From positions 978,092 to 1,042,091 of the forward strand of contig NZ_AHMM02000025.1 in the NCBI RefSeq assembly GCF_000243675.2: a stretch of 64,000 bases of DNA. The letters run 5' to 3'. Of the stretch, positions 18,271 through 29,273 are shown piece by piece (position 1 is the stretch's first letter; each line of letters begins with the position of its first letter). The notes under the pieces are model-generated. The model was not told the origin of the DNA. It searched no databases and was given only the letters and a program-made list of their open reading frames with translations. Made by a program: the position numbers and the translations under genes. Origin of the DNA: Leptospira inadai serovar Lyme str. 10. GTDB lineage: Bacteria > Spirochaetota > Leptospiria > Leptospirales > Leptospiraceae.

Positions 18271-19061
18271 TTAGGATCCAGGCCCACTAGTTCGCTCATT
18301 CGGAAATCCCGGATGATGTTTTCGACGCGGACTATTATTTTCTCTAACGCGATGCCGAAAAGCAAATTCTTATACGCTTCTGCTGCTTTTGGAAATTCCC
18401 GTTCGGATATTTGTACGGTCATTCGATCGCTGACTCGATTTTTTTCGATACATTCTTTAACGGTTTGCATCAACTTCGCCAGGGCTATGGACACTTCTTT
18501 CAGAATATTCTGACTATCGCGTTCCATCGCGGATTGATTCCCGTTGGCGTCTAACAACGCTTTAATGTGTTCCGCGATTCGCAAGGATGGCATTCCTTTT
18601 CGGGTCACTCCGATTCTTTCAATCATGGCCAGAGAATCCTGGAAGGAGGAAAATTCGGGAGTTCCCCGGAAAATATGGATCAAAACGGGATATTCCGTTT
18701 CCGCAAAGTTCGTCATCGCTCCATAGAAATATCTCATCTCCGTTCTCGCCAAAGGATGAAAATCGACTCTGGGATATTTGGAAAGTTTTTCTTCCTGCTC
18801 GTCCAGGATCCGGTTAATGGTGTCGCCTTTGGAAGCGGTGCGTCGCTCCACTAATTCCCGGTGTTTTTCCTTAACTTTTTCTAAAAAACCGACTTCGTCC
18901 TTCAGAAATTTTTCCAGATTTCCCCGATGCTTCAGAGTCTGGATGTACCTGTCTTCGAAGCCTTTATTGTCGAAAAGCTTCGGACTCTGTTGAGCGCCTT
19001 CCCGGTATTCGGACCGGATTTTTTCCACGATTTTTTTGAGTTCTTCGTCGTTGAGAGACAT
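18267..19061 (-). CDS. Unknown cytoplasmic coiled-coil protein
   Basis: 264 residues from the ATG at 19061 ([15 protein letters not shown]), chosen because it begins 10 bp after the upstream stop with a GGGTAG ribosome site; the frame is open further upstream into the preceding gene. Very charged and helical, no signal peptide, no catalytic motif recognised. Central segment [22 protein letters not shown] and C-terminal helices. Sits between another unknown gene and a glycosyltransferase in a three-gene operon. Function unknown. Confidence 0.6.
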   Translation of the reverse strand: MSLNDEELKKIVEKIRSEYREGAQQSPKLFDNKGFEDRYIQTLKHRGNLEKFLKDEVGFLEKVKEKHRELVERRTASKGDTINRILDEQEEKLSKYPRVDFHPLARTEMRYFYGAMTNFAETEYPVLIHIFRGTPEFSSFQDSLAMIERIGVTRKGMPSLRIAEHIKALLDANGNQSAMERDSQNILKEVSIALAKLMQTVKECIEKNRVSDRMTVQISEREFPKAAEAYKNLLFGIALEKIIVRVENIIRDFRMSELVGLDPK

Positions 19062-19071
19062 GCGGAAGGTT

Positions 19072-20223
19072 CTACCCTTCGCTATCGACCCATTTTTGCA
19101 AGGATATAAGTAGTGCCCCCACATCCTCCGAGCAATATAATAGAGCGTTCCTAGCGTCTTTGAACATTTGCTGCTGGTTATAGGCGATTTGCTTAAGGTG
19201 GTTATCGTTCTTGGTATTTAAAACGTTCAACGTATCGAGCATCATTTTCTTCAATTTTTTCGTTAGAGATAGCAGCATTTCCTGCATTTCCCAGCGGATT
19301 ACGAGTTGTAATTTCTCATGATCGCCGGATCTAGACTGAAGCGCTTGCTTTCTGCCCGACTCGTATTTTGCCACATAATAGGTGATCGATCTAGGAAAAG
19401 AGGTCAATTCCTTATGGTAATTCAAGATCTTGTCTAATTTTTGAAAAAACTCCAGGTCGTATTCCCGATTGAGGTTGCCGATGATATTTTTATTCTCGGA
19501 CGGGTCCCCGGTTGCTTCAAAGATCTTAGAATTACGAATATTATTCAGAACCGACTCGATTCTTTCCTTAATTCGCAAAAATCCTGCAAGCGTATCCTCG
19601 ATAAATTTCGTCTCACGACCTGCATTGCCGTCCGACGGTTCGATAAAGAACGGAACGTCTTCGTTCTCGGAAGCGGGAATACTTTTGCTTTCCATAATAT
19701 TTAAATCGATTTTAGAAAGATCGAATTTGTCAAAATTAGCCGGAGAAGTCTTCGACGCGGTTTCGGAAAAGTCGATCGCGGATGTGGCCATTTCGACTTC
19801 GCGTGTAGGAATTCCCTCCGCATTGGCGGGAGCGGGAGGGATTGCCTTCGCTTCCTTTGCCTTTTCCACCAGGGCATCGATCCATTCGGTATTTTGCTGT
19901 TTTGTGCTCTTTAAGAGAACCGATAATTTCTCCAGATCCAGCGGTTGCGAAACTTTTCCGGACTTAGGTCTTGGGCGCTGGGGCGGAAGTGCCTCCGAAG
20001 CTTTTTGTAATGTTATCCGAACTATTTCGGCTTTTCGACTATCCTTATTAAAGCGAACCGCATATCGATTGCCATGACGATCCATATACTTTGTACCCAA
20101 TTGCGAGAGAGAGAGTTTGTTCGGATCTATCTGGCTGATCGAATTGACGAGTATGTATTGCGGTTCTTGTCCAGGAATCATAATGAATTCGTTTAGTGCT
20201 GACGTAATATTCGACGGCGGCAT
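19072..20223 (-). CDS. Unknown cytoplasmic protein, 383 aa
   Basis: Starts at ATG 20223 (MPPSNITSALNEF). The N-terminal 75 residues (EPQYILVNSISQIDPNKLSL, YMDRHGNRYAVRFNKDSRKAEIVRI) form a predicted beta-rich domain, followed by a proline-rich linker (PPQRPRPKSGKVSQP) and a long helical C-terminal half. Repeated small acidic motifs and no export signal. Not recognised outside Leptospira. First gene of the operon with 18267-19061 and the GT2 gene. Confidence 0.6.
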   Translation of the reverse strand: MPPSNITSALNEFIMIPGQEPQYILVNSISQIDPNKLSLSQLGTKYMDRHGNRYAVRFNKDSRKAEIVRITLQKASEALPPQRPRPKSGKVSQPLDLEKLSVLLKSTKQQNTEWIDALVEKAKEAKAIPPAPANAEGIPTREVEMATSAIDFSETASKTSPANFDKFDLSKIDLNIMESKSIPASENEDVPFFIEPSDGNAGRETKFIEDTLAGFLRIKERIESVLNNIRNSKIFEATGDPSENKNIIGNLNREYDLEFFQKLDKILNYHKELTSFPRSITYYVAKYESGRKQALQSRSGDHEKLQLVIRWEMQEMLLSLTKKLKKMMLDTLNVLNTKNDNHLKQIAYNQQQMFKDARNALLYCSEDVGALLISLQKWVDSEG

Positions 20224-20297
20224 GTTCAAAAAACTACCGAACCGTTTCTACTGGATCGGGTTTTTCAGTACAAGAAAAGAAAAAAGTTTCAATAGAG

Positions 20298-20521
20298 CAG
20301 AGGACAGAGGACAGAGGACAGAGGACAGAGGACAGAGGACAGAGGACAGAGGACAGAGGACAGAGGACAGAGGACAGAGGACAGAGGACAGAGGACAGAG
20401 GACAGAGGACAGAGGACAGAGGACAGAGGACAGAGGACAGAGGACAGAGGACAGAGGACAGAGGACAGAGGACAGAGGACAGAGGACAGAGGACAGAGGA
20501 CAGAGGACAGAGGACAGAGGA
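20298..20521. repeat. Perfect tandem repeat, 32 copies of the heptamer CAGAGGA
   Basis: 224 bp = 32 uninterrupted units by my reading. The same heptamer forms the ends of the dispersed repeat family, and a family copy (20585-20781) starts 64 bp further on, so the array appears to be an expansion of an element terminus. Lies upstream of the 383-aa gene and upstream of rpsT. Slippage-prone, therefore a good strain-typing locus. Confidence 0.95.
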
Positions 20522-20584
20522 CAGATAATTATTCCTATTTCCCTGACAACAATTTTTTAAAATCGAATTACGTTGGAGCGAGGT

Positions 20585-20781
20585 ATCAGAAGACAGAAAG
20601 ACTGAACATTGATAAGCGGAGTTTCCACGTTCTAGGGAAAGATTCTTGCATTATACTGGATTCTTCCTCCTACCCCAGGATTTCCAGCCTCGAGCAGCTT
20701 CTGTCTAGCGTGAGCAAAGCGAATGCATCTGTTTTTTGACTCTGTCCTCTGAAAGCGAACGCGTCTGTCTTCTGAACTGCA
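20585..20781. repeat. Dispersed CAGAGGACAG-ended repeat, copy C
   Basis: Same order as copy B: tgaacattgataagcgga, TTCTAGGGAAAGATTC, GGATTCTTCCTCC, cctcgagcagcttctgtc, gcgtgagcaaagcgaatgc, ctctgtcctctg, followed by an extra partial end (gcgaacgcgtctgtcttctg). Ends about 110 bp before rpsT. Confidence 0.85.
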
Positions 20782-20893
20782 ACATAATCGAAATGTCTCA
20801 TTCCGATGAAATCACTAAAACCCAAAAAACCGTATTGACACTGAAGAAAGTTGCGAAAACCTGGATAGCATCCCTCTAAAGGAAGGTCGATCC

Positions 20894-21166
20894 TTGGCGA
20901 ACATAAAGTCTTCAGAAAAAGATATCCGCAGGACTAAGCGCAGAAATGCGGCAAATTCCCAGAATCGGAACCGCCTTAGGACCCAAGCAAAAAAGATCCT
21001 AAAGGCCATCCAAGATGGTGAAAAGGAAGCGCTTAAAAGCCTGTATAAGGAATACGCTTCTCTTCTCGATAAAGCAGCCAAAACCAACCTCATCCACTCT
21101 AAAAACGCAGATCGCAAGAAGAGTCGGATGGCATTGCGCATTAATAACCAAGCTGCCACCGCGTAA
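20894..21166 (+). CDS. rpsT: 30S ribosomal protein S20
   Basis: 90 residues, MANIKSSEKDIRRTKRRNA ... SKNADRKKSRMALRIN, full-length bacterial S20, which binds 16S rRNA early in 30S assembly. Start is TTG 20894 with a strong GGAAGG ribosome site 8 nt upstream (TTGGCGAACATAAAG); non-ATG starts for rpsT are known and relate to its translational control. Followed 16 bp later by a tRNA-Val gene. Confidence 0.97.
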   Translation: MANIKSSEKDIRRTKRRNAANSQNRNRLRTQAKKILKAIQDGEKEALKSLYKEYASLLDKAAKTNLIHSKNADRKKSRMALRINNQAATA

Positions 21167-21182
21167 AAACCGTTTTCATAAC

Positions 21183-21255
<73 letters not shown>

Positions 21256-21292
21256 TGTCATTTTTTAATTTCAAGAGATTCTATCCGGAACC

Positions 21293-22684
21293 ATGGCTTT
21301 AGATCCACGATCACCGGTCTTCCAACACTCCGATCTGATGGTTTCCGTTTCCGGAATCCGCGGTATTATTCCGTCGGGACTCAGTTCCGACGTGATTTAT
21401 GATGCTCTCCGTGCTTTCGGTTCCTGGCTTAAAGGAAATACCGTTGTCATCGGGCGAGATTCTCGACCAAGCGGAGCCTTCATCGAAAGCATCGCGATCG
21501 GAGTCATGCAGGGAATGGGAAAGAACGTAATTCTACTTGGAATCGTTCCTACTCCGACAGTAAAAGCGGTCGTAAACCAAACCAAGGCCGCGGGTGGAAT
21601 TATGATCTCCGCCTCGCATAACCCGGTAATCTGGAATGCTTTCAAATTCATCGGCCCAGGCGGCTTTTTTACCGGTGCGAGCGACCTGGAAGAAATTCTG
21701 GATATAGTCAGAAACGAGAGTTATAAACCGTTCCAATTTAAGCCGAATGCAAAGGTCGAGGAAGGTCAGGACAAGATTCGAGGACATATTGATTCAGTTC
21801 TTGCGAGGGTCGATGTCGCTGCTATTAAGAAGAAAAAATTCAGCGTATTCTTAGATGCGGTGAACGGCGGGGGAAGTTTCGTTTTACCCGAATTATTAAG
21901 GAGTTTAGGCTGCAAAGTGATCGCCTTACATTGTAAACCGGACGGAACATTTCCTCGCCCTCCGGAACCGACTCCGGATGCGCTACGCCAATCCTCGAGA
22001 GCGATGAGACAATCGGGGGCCGACATCGGGTTTGCCTTGGATCCCGATGCGGATCGCCTTGTGCTCATGACTCCCAAAAAAGGGGCGATTTCCGAAGAAT
22101 ATACTTTGCCGTTGAGTTTTTTGTCTTATCTGGCATTCAATAAAGTTCCGAAGCGCGCCTCCCTTACGGTAAATCTTTCCACGAGTTTTATCAACGATTG
22201 GGTCGCGTCTTCGGCAGGGGTTCCCACCTTTCGGTCTAAAGTCGGAGAGGCAAACGTTGTGTCGGAAATGATACACCGAAAATCCGTGTTCGGCGGGGAA
22301 GGAAACGGCGGTGTTATAGATCCGGCAATTCCTTCTTTTGGTCGAGATTCCCTTTCAGGTGTGGCGCATGTCTTGAATCTGCTTGCCCTGAAGGGAGAAG
22401 GAGTCGATTCTGTGCTGAGCGGTCTACCGGTTGTGCATATGCGAAAAATCGCCTATAAAATCAGCGGTAAAAAACCGGAACAGATCTATTCCCAATTCAG
22501 AAATGAATTTCCGGATCACGGGGAAGATTCCAGGGACGGTTTGCGCTTAGCCTCCGAGGACTCCTGGATTCATATTCGCCCGTCGAATACCGAACCTATT
22601 CTGAGGGTTATAGCCGAGGCTCGAACGAAAAAAGATCTCTCGGCGTTGATTGATACGGCCGGAAAGATTATGGAGAACTCATAA
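21293..22684 (+). CDS. glmM: Phosphoglucosamine mutase / phosphohexomutase
   Basis: 463 residues of the alpha-D-phosphohexomutase superfamily: substrate/entry loop SVSGIRGI, active-site serine loop GGIMISASHNP, metal loop DPDADRL, sugar-specificity loop FGGEGNGG, and phosphate-binding loop RPSNTEPILR. Interconverts GlcN-6-P and GlcN-1-P. It is 2 bp upstream of glmS and the operon continues with a GlmU-like gene, which supports GlmM over phosphomannomutase. Confidence 0.9.
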   Translation: MALDPRSPVFQHSDLMVSVSGIRGIIPSGLSSDVIYDALRAFGSWLKGNTVVIGRDSRPSGAFIESIAIGVMQGMGKNVILLGIVPTPTVKAVVNQTKAAGGIMISASHNPVIWNAFKFIGPGGFFTGASDLEEILDIVRNESYKPFQFKPNAKVEEGQDKIRGHIDSVLARVDVAAIKKKKFSVFLDAVNGGGSFVLPELLRSLGCKVIALHCKPDGTFPRPPEPTPDALRQSSRAMRQSGADIGFALDPDADRLVLMTPKKGAISEEYTLPLSFLSYLAFNKVPKRASLTVNLSTSFINDWVASSAGVPTFRSKVGEANVVSEMIHRKSVFGGEGNGGVIDPAIPSFGRDSLSGVAHVLNLLALKGEGVDSVLSGLPVVHMRKIAYKISGKKPEQIYSQFRNEFPDHGEDSRDGLRLASEDSWIHIRPSNTEPILRVIAEARTKKDLSALIDTAGKIMENS

Positions 22685-22686
22685 GT

Positions 22687-24519
22687 ATGTGCGGAATCGT
22701 AGGATATGCCGGTGATAAAAATGTAGAGTCCGTTTTGGTAGTAGGACTTATCAGCCTGGAATACCGGGGATACGATTCTGCTGGAATTGCGGTCTTAGAT
22801 AAAGGCGAAATCCAAGTTCGGAAGCAAAAGGGTAAGATCAAGGACCTGGAAAATTACCTAAAAGAGCATCCGGTCCGCGGAAACGTAGGTATCGGCCATA
22901 CTCGCTGGGCCACTCACGGCGAACCGAGCCAAATTAATGCCCATCCTCATACCGATTCCAAGGGAATTGTAGCCGTCGTCCACAATGGAATTATAGAAAA
23001 TTACGGAGAACTTCGCCAGGAACTAAAACACCTGGGTCATGTTTTTCACAGTATGACGGATACGGAAGTACTGCCGAATCTCTTGGCCGAAAGTCGAAAG
23101 CAAGGAAAATCGAATAGGGAAGCTTTCTTAGACCTTTTTTCTAAAGTCGAAGGTAAATGGGCCATTGCGGTGGTATTCGATAACGAACCCGAACGCGTTT
23201 ATTTCGCTCAAGACGGAGCTCCTTTACTGATCGGAAAAGGAAAAGAAGAATACTATCTTGCCTCCGATATATCTCCTTTAACCCGTAATTGCCGGGAAGT
23301 TTACTTTATTAATTCGAAAGAGTGGGGATACTTTACAAAAACCGAATGTAAAATTTTCGGATTCGACGATACGGAAAAACTCCTGGAATTTAAGAAGCAA
23401 GAGATCAAATTCGAGGATGTGGATAAAGGCGGATACCCGCATTTTATGATTAAGGAAATCCACGAACAGCCCGGAATTTTCAGGCGAATCATCCAATCTA
23501 GAATTTTGGAGAACGGCGAAATACAATTTCCGGAAACCGCGATCTCAAGAGACGTACTTTCAAGAGTCAACCGAATCATCATTCAAGCCGCCGGAACGAG
23601 TTATTATTCCGGGATGCTCGGAAAACACTATCTTGAGAATTTTGCGAAAATTCAAACCGATACGGAAACATCTTCCGAATTTCGGTACCGGAATCCGGTA
23701 GTCGAAGGAGATACCTTAATTATCGGAATTTCCCAATCGGGCGAGACCGCCGATACCCTCGCTTCGATTTTAGAAGCAAAGGCAAAATTCATTAAGGTCG
23801 TTTCTCTCGTAAATAACGTAAATTCGACGATAGCCAGGGAATCCGATTCTTATATTAGAACGGATGCAGGACCTGAAATCGGAGTGGCAAGTACGAAAGC
23901 GTTCACCGCTCAAGTGATCAATCTTCTGCTATTTTCCCTATACGTCGCGAGATTGAAATGGATTATTTCCGAAGAGGAACTTCGAGTTCTACTGGATGAA
24001 ATTCGACTTCTGCCCGGAAAAATGGATCAGATTTTAGCCAAGGCTACTTTGCTAGAATCTTGGGCGGCGGATTTTACTAAGACCAAGGATTTCGTTTTTC
24101 TTGGAAGAACGTACAATCATCCGGTAGCTCTCGAAGGGGCTTTAAAGTTAAAGGAAGTTTCCTATATTCATGCTTCCGGTTATGCCGGCGGTGAATTTAA
24201 GCACGGTCCGATCGCGTTGATTACCAACGAAGTGCCGGTGGTTTGTCTTGCGACTAAATCGGAGATTTATTCCAAAATGCTTTCGAACATTCAGGAAATC
24301 AAGGCCCGAAACGGAATTATTATTTCGATCGTAACGGAAGGAGACAAGGAAGCCAGAGAACTTTCCGACTACTGTTTCGAAGTGCCGGATTGCCCTGAAA
24401 TTTTAAGTCCCATTTTGAACGTTTTGCCGCTTCAACTTTTGGCGTATTATTCGGCGGTAGCGAGAGGTTGCCCGCCGGATCAACCGCGAAACCTGGCTAA
24501 ATCCGTAACCGTGGAGTGA
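22687..24519 (+). CDS. glmS: Glutamine-fructose-6-phosphate aminotransferase
   Basis: 610 residues, full length. N-terminal glutaminase domain starts MCGIVGYAGDKN with Cys2 as nucleophile after Met removal and continues with GIGHTRWATHG and HNGIIENY. Two SIS isomerase domains contain AAGTSYYSGM, SQSGETADTLAS and the C-terminal LAKSVTVE. Makes GlcN-6-P from fructose-6-P and glutamine, the first step to UDP-GlcNAc. No leader ribozyme is possible because glmM precedes it by 2 bp. Confidence 0.97.
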   Translation: MCGIVGYAGDKNVESVLVVGLISLEYRGYDSAGIAVLDKGEIQVRKQKGKIKDLENYLKEHPVRGNVGIGHTRWATHGEPSQINAHPHTDSKGIVAVVHNGIIENYGELRQELKHLGHVFHSMTDTEVLPNLLAESRKQGKSNREAFLDLFSKVEGKWAIAVVFDNEPERVYFAQDGAPLLIGKGKEEYYLASDISPLTRNCREVYFINSKEWGYFTKTECKIFGFDDTEKLLEFKKQEIKFEDVDKGGYPHFMIKEIHEQPGIFRRIIQSRILENGEIQFPETAISRDVLSRVNRIIIQAAGTSYYSGMLGKHYLENFAKIQTDTETSSEFRYRNPVVEGDTLIIGISQSGETADTLASILEAKAKFIKVVSLVNNVNSTIARESDSYIRTDAGPEIGVASTKAFTAQVINLLLFSLYVARLKWIISEEELRVLLDEIRLLPGKMDQILAKATLLESWAADFTKTKDFVFLGRTYNHPVALEGALKLKEVSYIHASGYAGGEFKHGPIALITNEVPVVCLATKSEIYSKMLSNIQEIKARNGIIISIVTEGDKEARELSDYCFEVPDCPEILSPILNVLPLQLLAYYSAVARGCPPDQPRNLAKSVTVE

Positions 24520-24521
24520 CG

Positions 24522-25565
24522 ATGGCTAGGGTCCAAAGAATCCTAATCGATGAGAGGGAAATTCCTTCCGGTTTAAAGGCTTTAACGAGAGTCAGGTCTT
24601 TTACCGAAATTCGTGACGGAGTTCTAACACCCTTAGAACGATTAAGGGCCCAATACGGGGATGCAAAATTCTTCTACGCGCATTCTCTCCCTATATTCGA
24701 AAAATCTTTTTTAGAACGGAATTCAAGAATCAATATCTACGACGGTCGCGACGTGGATCTGATTATTACCCCCGAAGAATTTCTGCCATGGAAATTAATA
24801 GACGGCACCGGTCGCTCGATCGAGCAGGATATCGATTTAAATAAGGATCTGCGAAGATGGATTCGAAAATTAAAAGTGAAATCCGGAGATTTTCAAATCG
24901 TAGGAAAGTCGAAGCATTTACATGTACATCCTTCGGCCAGTATTTTTCCGGGAGTCGTGATCGACGTCACCTCGGGGCCCGTCATTATCGATAAGGACGT
25001 AAAAATCACTTCCTTTTCCTTTTTAGAAGGTCCGCTGTACATCGGTCCGAGCGCTCGAATCGATAACGCAAGGATCACGGGCGGCACGACGATCGGGCAA
25101 GCCTGCAGAATAGGCGGCGAGGTGGGTGAAAGTATTATATTAGATTATTCTAATAAACATCACGAAGGGTTTCTCGGCCATTCCGTCGTTGGGAGTTGGG
25201 TAAATATCGGAGCCCTGGCTACGACTTCCGATTTGAAAAACAATTACGGCATCGTAAAAATCAAGGAAGAAGACGTCGAATGCAATACCGGGTCCATAAA
25301 ATTCGGATCCATTATCGGCGACTATTCTAAAGTCGGTATCGGCGTAATGTTAAATACGGGTACCGTGATCGATTTCGGTTGTAATGTGGTCTCTTCTCGA
25401 GTCGGAGGTTATCTACCTCCTTTTTCCTGGGTTAACGGAGAGCCGTACATACTGGATCTATTTTTGCGCGACTCCAGAAAGATCATGGCTCGCCGTAACC
25501 GGGAACTTTCTTCTTCCGAATCCGAACTCATTCGAGTTCTTTACGAAACTAAAGTACGTAAGTAA
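24522..25565 (+). CDS. GlmU-like protein (alternative UDP-GlcNAc synthesis enzyme)
   Basis: 347 residues from ATG 24522 (GGAG ribosome site inside the glmS stop region). The N-terminal 140 residues lack the canonical LAAGxGTRM nucleotide-binding loop of GlmU; instead the protein begins RVQRILIDEREIPSGLKALTRVR. From about 150 to 310 there are left-handed beta-helix hexapeptide repeats (VHPSASIFPGVVI, IGPSARIDNARITGGTTIGQACRIGGEV, IGALATTSDLKNNYG). Same layout as the 'alternative' GlmU family of Bacteroidetes and spirochaetes that combines uridylyl- and acetyl-transfer. Position right after glmM-glmS supports the last steps to UDP-GlcNAc. Confidence 0.78.
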   Translation: MARVQRILIDEREIPSGLKALTRVRSFTEIRDGVLTPLERLRAQYGDAKFFYAHSLPIFEKSFLERNSRINIYDGRDVDLIITPEEFLPWKLIDGTGRSIEQDIDLNKDLRRWIRKLKVKSGDFQIVGKSKHLHVHPSASIFPGVVIDVTSGPVIIDKDVKITSFSFLEGPLYIGPSARIDNARITGGTTIGQACRIGGEVGESIILDYSNKHHEGFLGHSVVGSWVNIGALATTSDLKNNYGIVKIKEEDVECNTGSIKFGSIIGDYSKVGIGVMLNTGTVIDFGCNVVSSRVGGYLPPFSWVNGEPYILDLFLRDSRKIMARRNRELSSSESELIRVLYETKVRK

Positions 25566-25585
25566 ATTCTTCCTAGGAGGGAACC

Positions 25586-27193
25586 ATGGAAGTTTTAGAA
25601 TCGCAAATTCGTACGTCTTCGTCCGAATATAAGGAAAATTACGAGGATCTATCGAAGAGAGTGGAAGCGACTCGCCGACTCTTGGAAAAAGTCAGGAAGG
25701 GTGGCGGCGATAAAGCGATTCAACGCCATAAAAGCCGAGGGAAACTGACCGCACGCGAACGAGTGGAAGGCCTGCTTGATCCGAATACGCCTTTCTTAGA
25801 ATTCTCGGGTTTGGCCGGACAAGAAGTCTATGCGGATGAAGTTCCGTCCGCGGGTATCATTACGGGAATCGGTAGAATTTGCGGTATCCCTTGCGTGATC
25901 GTTGCAAACGATGCCACGGTGAAGGGAGGGACTTATTATCCCCTAACCGTCAAGAAGCATATTCGCGCACAGGAGATCGCTCGGGAAAATCGTCTTCCTT
26001 GCCTATATCTGGTCGATTCCGGGGGAGCGTTTCTTCCGATGCAAGACGAAGTTTTTCCGGATAAGGAGCATTTCGGAAGAATCTTTTATAACCAGGCAAA
26101 CTTATCGCGGGAGGGAATTCCTCAGATCTCCGTCGTAATGGGGAGCTGCACGGCCGGCGGCGCATACATTCCCGCTATGTCGGACGAGTCCGTCATCGTG
26201 CGTGGAAACGGAACCATCTTCTTAGGCGGTCCTCCACTGGTTAAGGCAGCGACGGGAGAAATCGTCACTCCGGAAGAACTGGGAGGGGCGGATGTCCATT
26301 GCAGGATCTCCGGTGTAACGGATCATTTAGCGGAAAACGATACGCATGCCCTCGAAATTGCGAGGCATATCGTGTCCACATTAGGTTCGGAAGGAAATTC
26401 GTCGATCCGATCCATTTCGTACGAAGAGCCTCTGTATCCTGCCGAAGAAATTTACGGCATTATTCAGAAAGATATTCGCAAACCCTATGACGTGAGAGAA
26501 GTAATCGCTCGGATTGTGGACGGTTCTCGATTCCAAGAATTCAAAAAGAATTATGGAACGACGATCGTCACGGGATTTGCGAACATTTACGGGAAGTTAG
26601 TCGGCATCGTGGCAAACAATGGAGTGCTTTTTTCCGAAAGCTCCCTTAAAGCGGCCCATTTTATCGAGCTTTGCAATCAGAGGGAGATTCCCTTGATCTT
26701 TTTGCAGAATATCACCGGATTTATGGTCGGAAAGAAGTATGAAAATTCCGGGATCGCAAAAGACGGCGCAAAGATGGTCAACGCAGTTTCCACTTCGGTA
26801 GTTCCGAAATACACTGTGGTGATCGGAGGTTCCTACGGGGCGGGTAATTACGGAATGTGCGGGAGAGCCTTCGGTCCTAGATTTCTTTGGATGTGGCCCA
26901 ATGCCCGTATTTCGGTGATGGGCGGGGAACAGGCCTCGAACGTTTTGCTAACCGTAAAATTGGATCAATTGGAAAAAGAAGGAAAGACTTTGTCGGAGGC
27001 GGAAAGGGAACTTTTCCGAAAGCCGATTTTGGAAGATTACGAAAATCGCTCGTCCTATTTATACTCGACGGCAAGACTCTGGGATGATGGGGTTTTGGAC
27101 CCGGCTAAGACTCGTGAATCGTTAGGTCTGGCTTTGTATTCCGATCATTCCGCGAGAGGACAAAAACCGTCCTACGCAATCTTTCGAATGTAA
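25586..27193 (+). CDS. Acyl-CoA carboxylase beta (carboxyltransferase) subunit, methylcrotonyl-CoA type
   Basis: 535 residues with AGGAGG 7 nt before the start. Carboxyltransferase fold with [75 protein letters not shown] and [20 protein letters not shown]. Closest in layout to the beta subunit of methylcrotonoyl-/geranyl-CoA carboxylase (leucine or isoprenoid breakdown) rather than acetyl-CoA carboxylase. The biotin-carrying alpha subunit is not in the window. Confidence 0.88.
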   Translation: MEVLESQIRTSSSEYKENYEDLSKRVEATRRLLEKVRKGGGDKAIQRHKSRGKLTARERVEGLLDPNTPFLEFSGLAGQEVYADEVPSAGIITGIGRICGIPCVIVANDATVKGGTYYPLTVKKHIRAQEIARENRLPCLYLVDSGGAFLPMQDEVFPDKEHFGRIFYNQANLSREGIPQISVVMGSCTAGGAYIPAMSDESVIVRGNGTIFLGGPPLVKAATGEIVTPEELGGADVHCRISGVTDHLAENDTHALEIARHIVSTLGSEGNSSIRSISYEEPLYPAEEIYGIIQKDIRKPYDVREVIARIVDGSRFQEFKKNYGTTIVTGFANIYGKLVGIVANNGVLFSESSLKAAHFIELCNQREIPLIFLQNITGFMVGKKYENSGIAKDGAKMVNAVSTSVVPKYTVVIGGSYGAGNYGMCGRAFGPRFLWMWPNARISVMGGEQASNVLLTVKLDQLEKEGKTLSEAERELFRKPILEDYENRSSYLYSTARLWDDGVLDPAKTRESLGLALYSDHSARGQKPSYAIFRM

Positions 27194-27461
27194 TTCTTTC
27201 GGACGTTTCCTGGTATTTTGAAATTTTCGAGTCATCTGCCAGGCTTGGAACGTCTAACTCCTCAAAATTTTGGCAATTCCCCAAAATGTGCTTAATTAAT
27301 AGGCAAAGTGCCGACCATCGTATTCCAAAACCCAGAGTATCCGTTGCTGTTTGAAGACAAATTGATGCGTAAACAAAGAAAAACCCTTTCCAGATTAGTA
27401 TTTCGCCTTCTCTCCTGGACGAATTTGTAAATTTCATTTTTTTTCCCATAAATTCTGATTC

Positions 27462-27477
27462 GGGTACTCTTTTTGCA
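27462..27477 (+). promoter_or_regulatory. Sigma-54 (-24/-12) promoter of amtB-glnK
   Basis: GGGTAC-TCTTT-TTGCA. The invariant GG and GC are exactly 10 nt apart and the -12 element is perfect against the consensus TGGCAC-N5-TTGCA. Transcription would start near 27488, which bears on the amtB start codon. Confidence 0.8.
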
Positions 27478-27519
27478 TTAGGGGGAGTAAACAAAATGCC
27501 CGAGATGAGATTTGAGAAA

Positions 27520-28821
<1,302 letters not shown>

Positions 28822-28859
28822 TCCTTTGAAAATTTGATTTAATAAGTAAAGGAGAGCAT

Positions 28860-29204
28860 ATGAAATTAATCGTAGCAATTATCCAGCCCCATAAACTGGA
28901 AGAAGTCAAAGCCGAGCTGACAAAGAACGAGATCTACAGGCTTACGGTCAGCGACGTGCAAGGCTACGGGCAGCAGAAAGGTAAGACGGAAGTCTTCCGC
29001 GGTCATGAATACCAAGTAAACCTTCTTCGCAAGGTAAGATTGGAAATCGCGGTAAACGACGAGTTCGTTAAGCCTACCGTAGATGCCATCTTGAAAGCGG
29101 CAAAGACCGGCGACGGAAAAATCGGCGACGGAAAAATCCTGATTCTTCCGCTCGAGGATGTCATCCGCATCCGTACCGGCGAAAGAGGAAGTTCCGCTAT
29201 CTAA
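28860..29204 (+). CDS. glnK: PII nitrogen-regulatory protein
   Basis: 114 residues: MKLIVAIIQPHKLEEVKAEL, T loop VSDVQGYGQQKGKTEVFRGHEY with the uridylylation tyrosine at position 51, B loop TGDGKIGDGKI and C loop RIRTGERG. Trimeric sensor of 2-oxoglutarate/ATP/ADP that plugs AmtB when nitrogen is replete. Tyr46 is Phe here, as in several GlnK proteins. Co-transcribed with amtB; a strong terminator follows. Confidence 0.97.
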   Translation: MKLIVAIIQPHKLEEVKAELTKNEIYRLTVSDVQGYGQQKGKTEVFRGHEYQVNLLRKVRLEIAVNDEFVKPTVDAILKAAKTGDGKIGDGKILILPLEDVIRIRTGERGSSAI

Positions 29205-29242
29205 AGGATTGATTCTTCCCCCAAACGAGTCGAAACCTGCTT

Positions 29243-29269
29243 GGGGTCGGTACTACCGGCCCCTTTTTT
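29243..29269 (+). terminator. Intrinsic terminator of amtB-glnK
   Basis: GGGGTCGGT (29243-29251), 3-nt loop ACT, ACCGGCCCC (one T-G pair) and a T6 tract. 39 bp after the glnK stop. Confidence 0.92.
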
Positions 29270-29273
29270 GTGA

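Noticed and set aside
20298..20521. CRISPR array
   Set aside because: Units are 7 bp and contiguous, without spacers; a simple tandem repeat.
20117..20560. 147-codon plus frame with EDRGQRT heptads
   Set aside because: The repetitive part is the CAGAGGA heptamer read in frame (three DNA units = seven codons), and the rest is antisense to the 383-aa gene.
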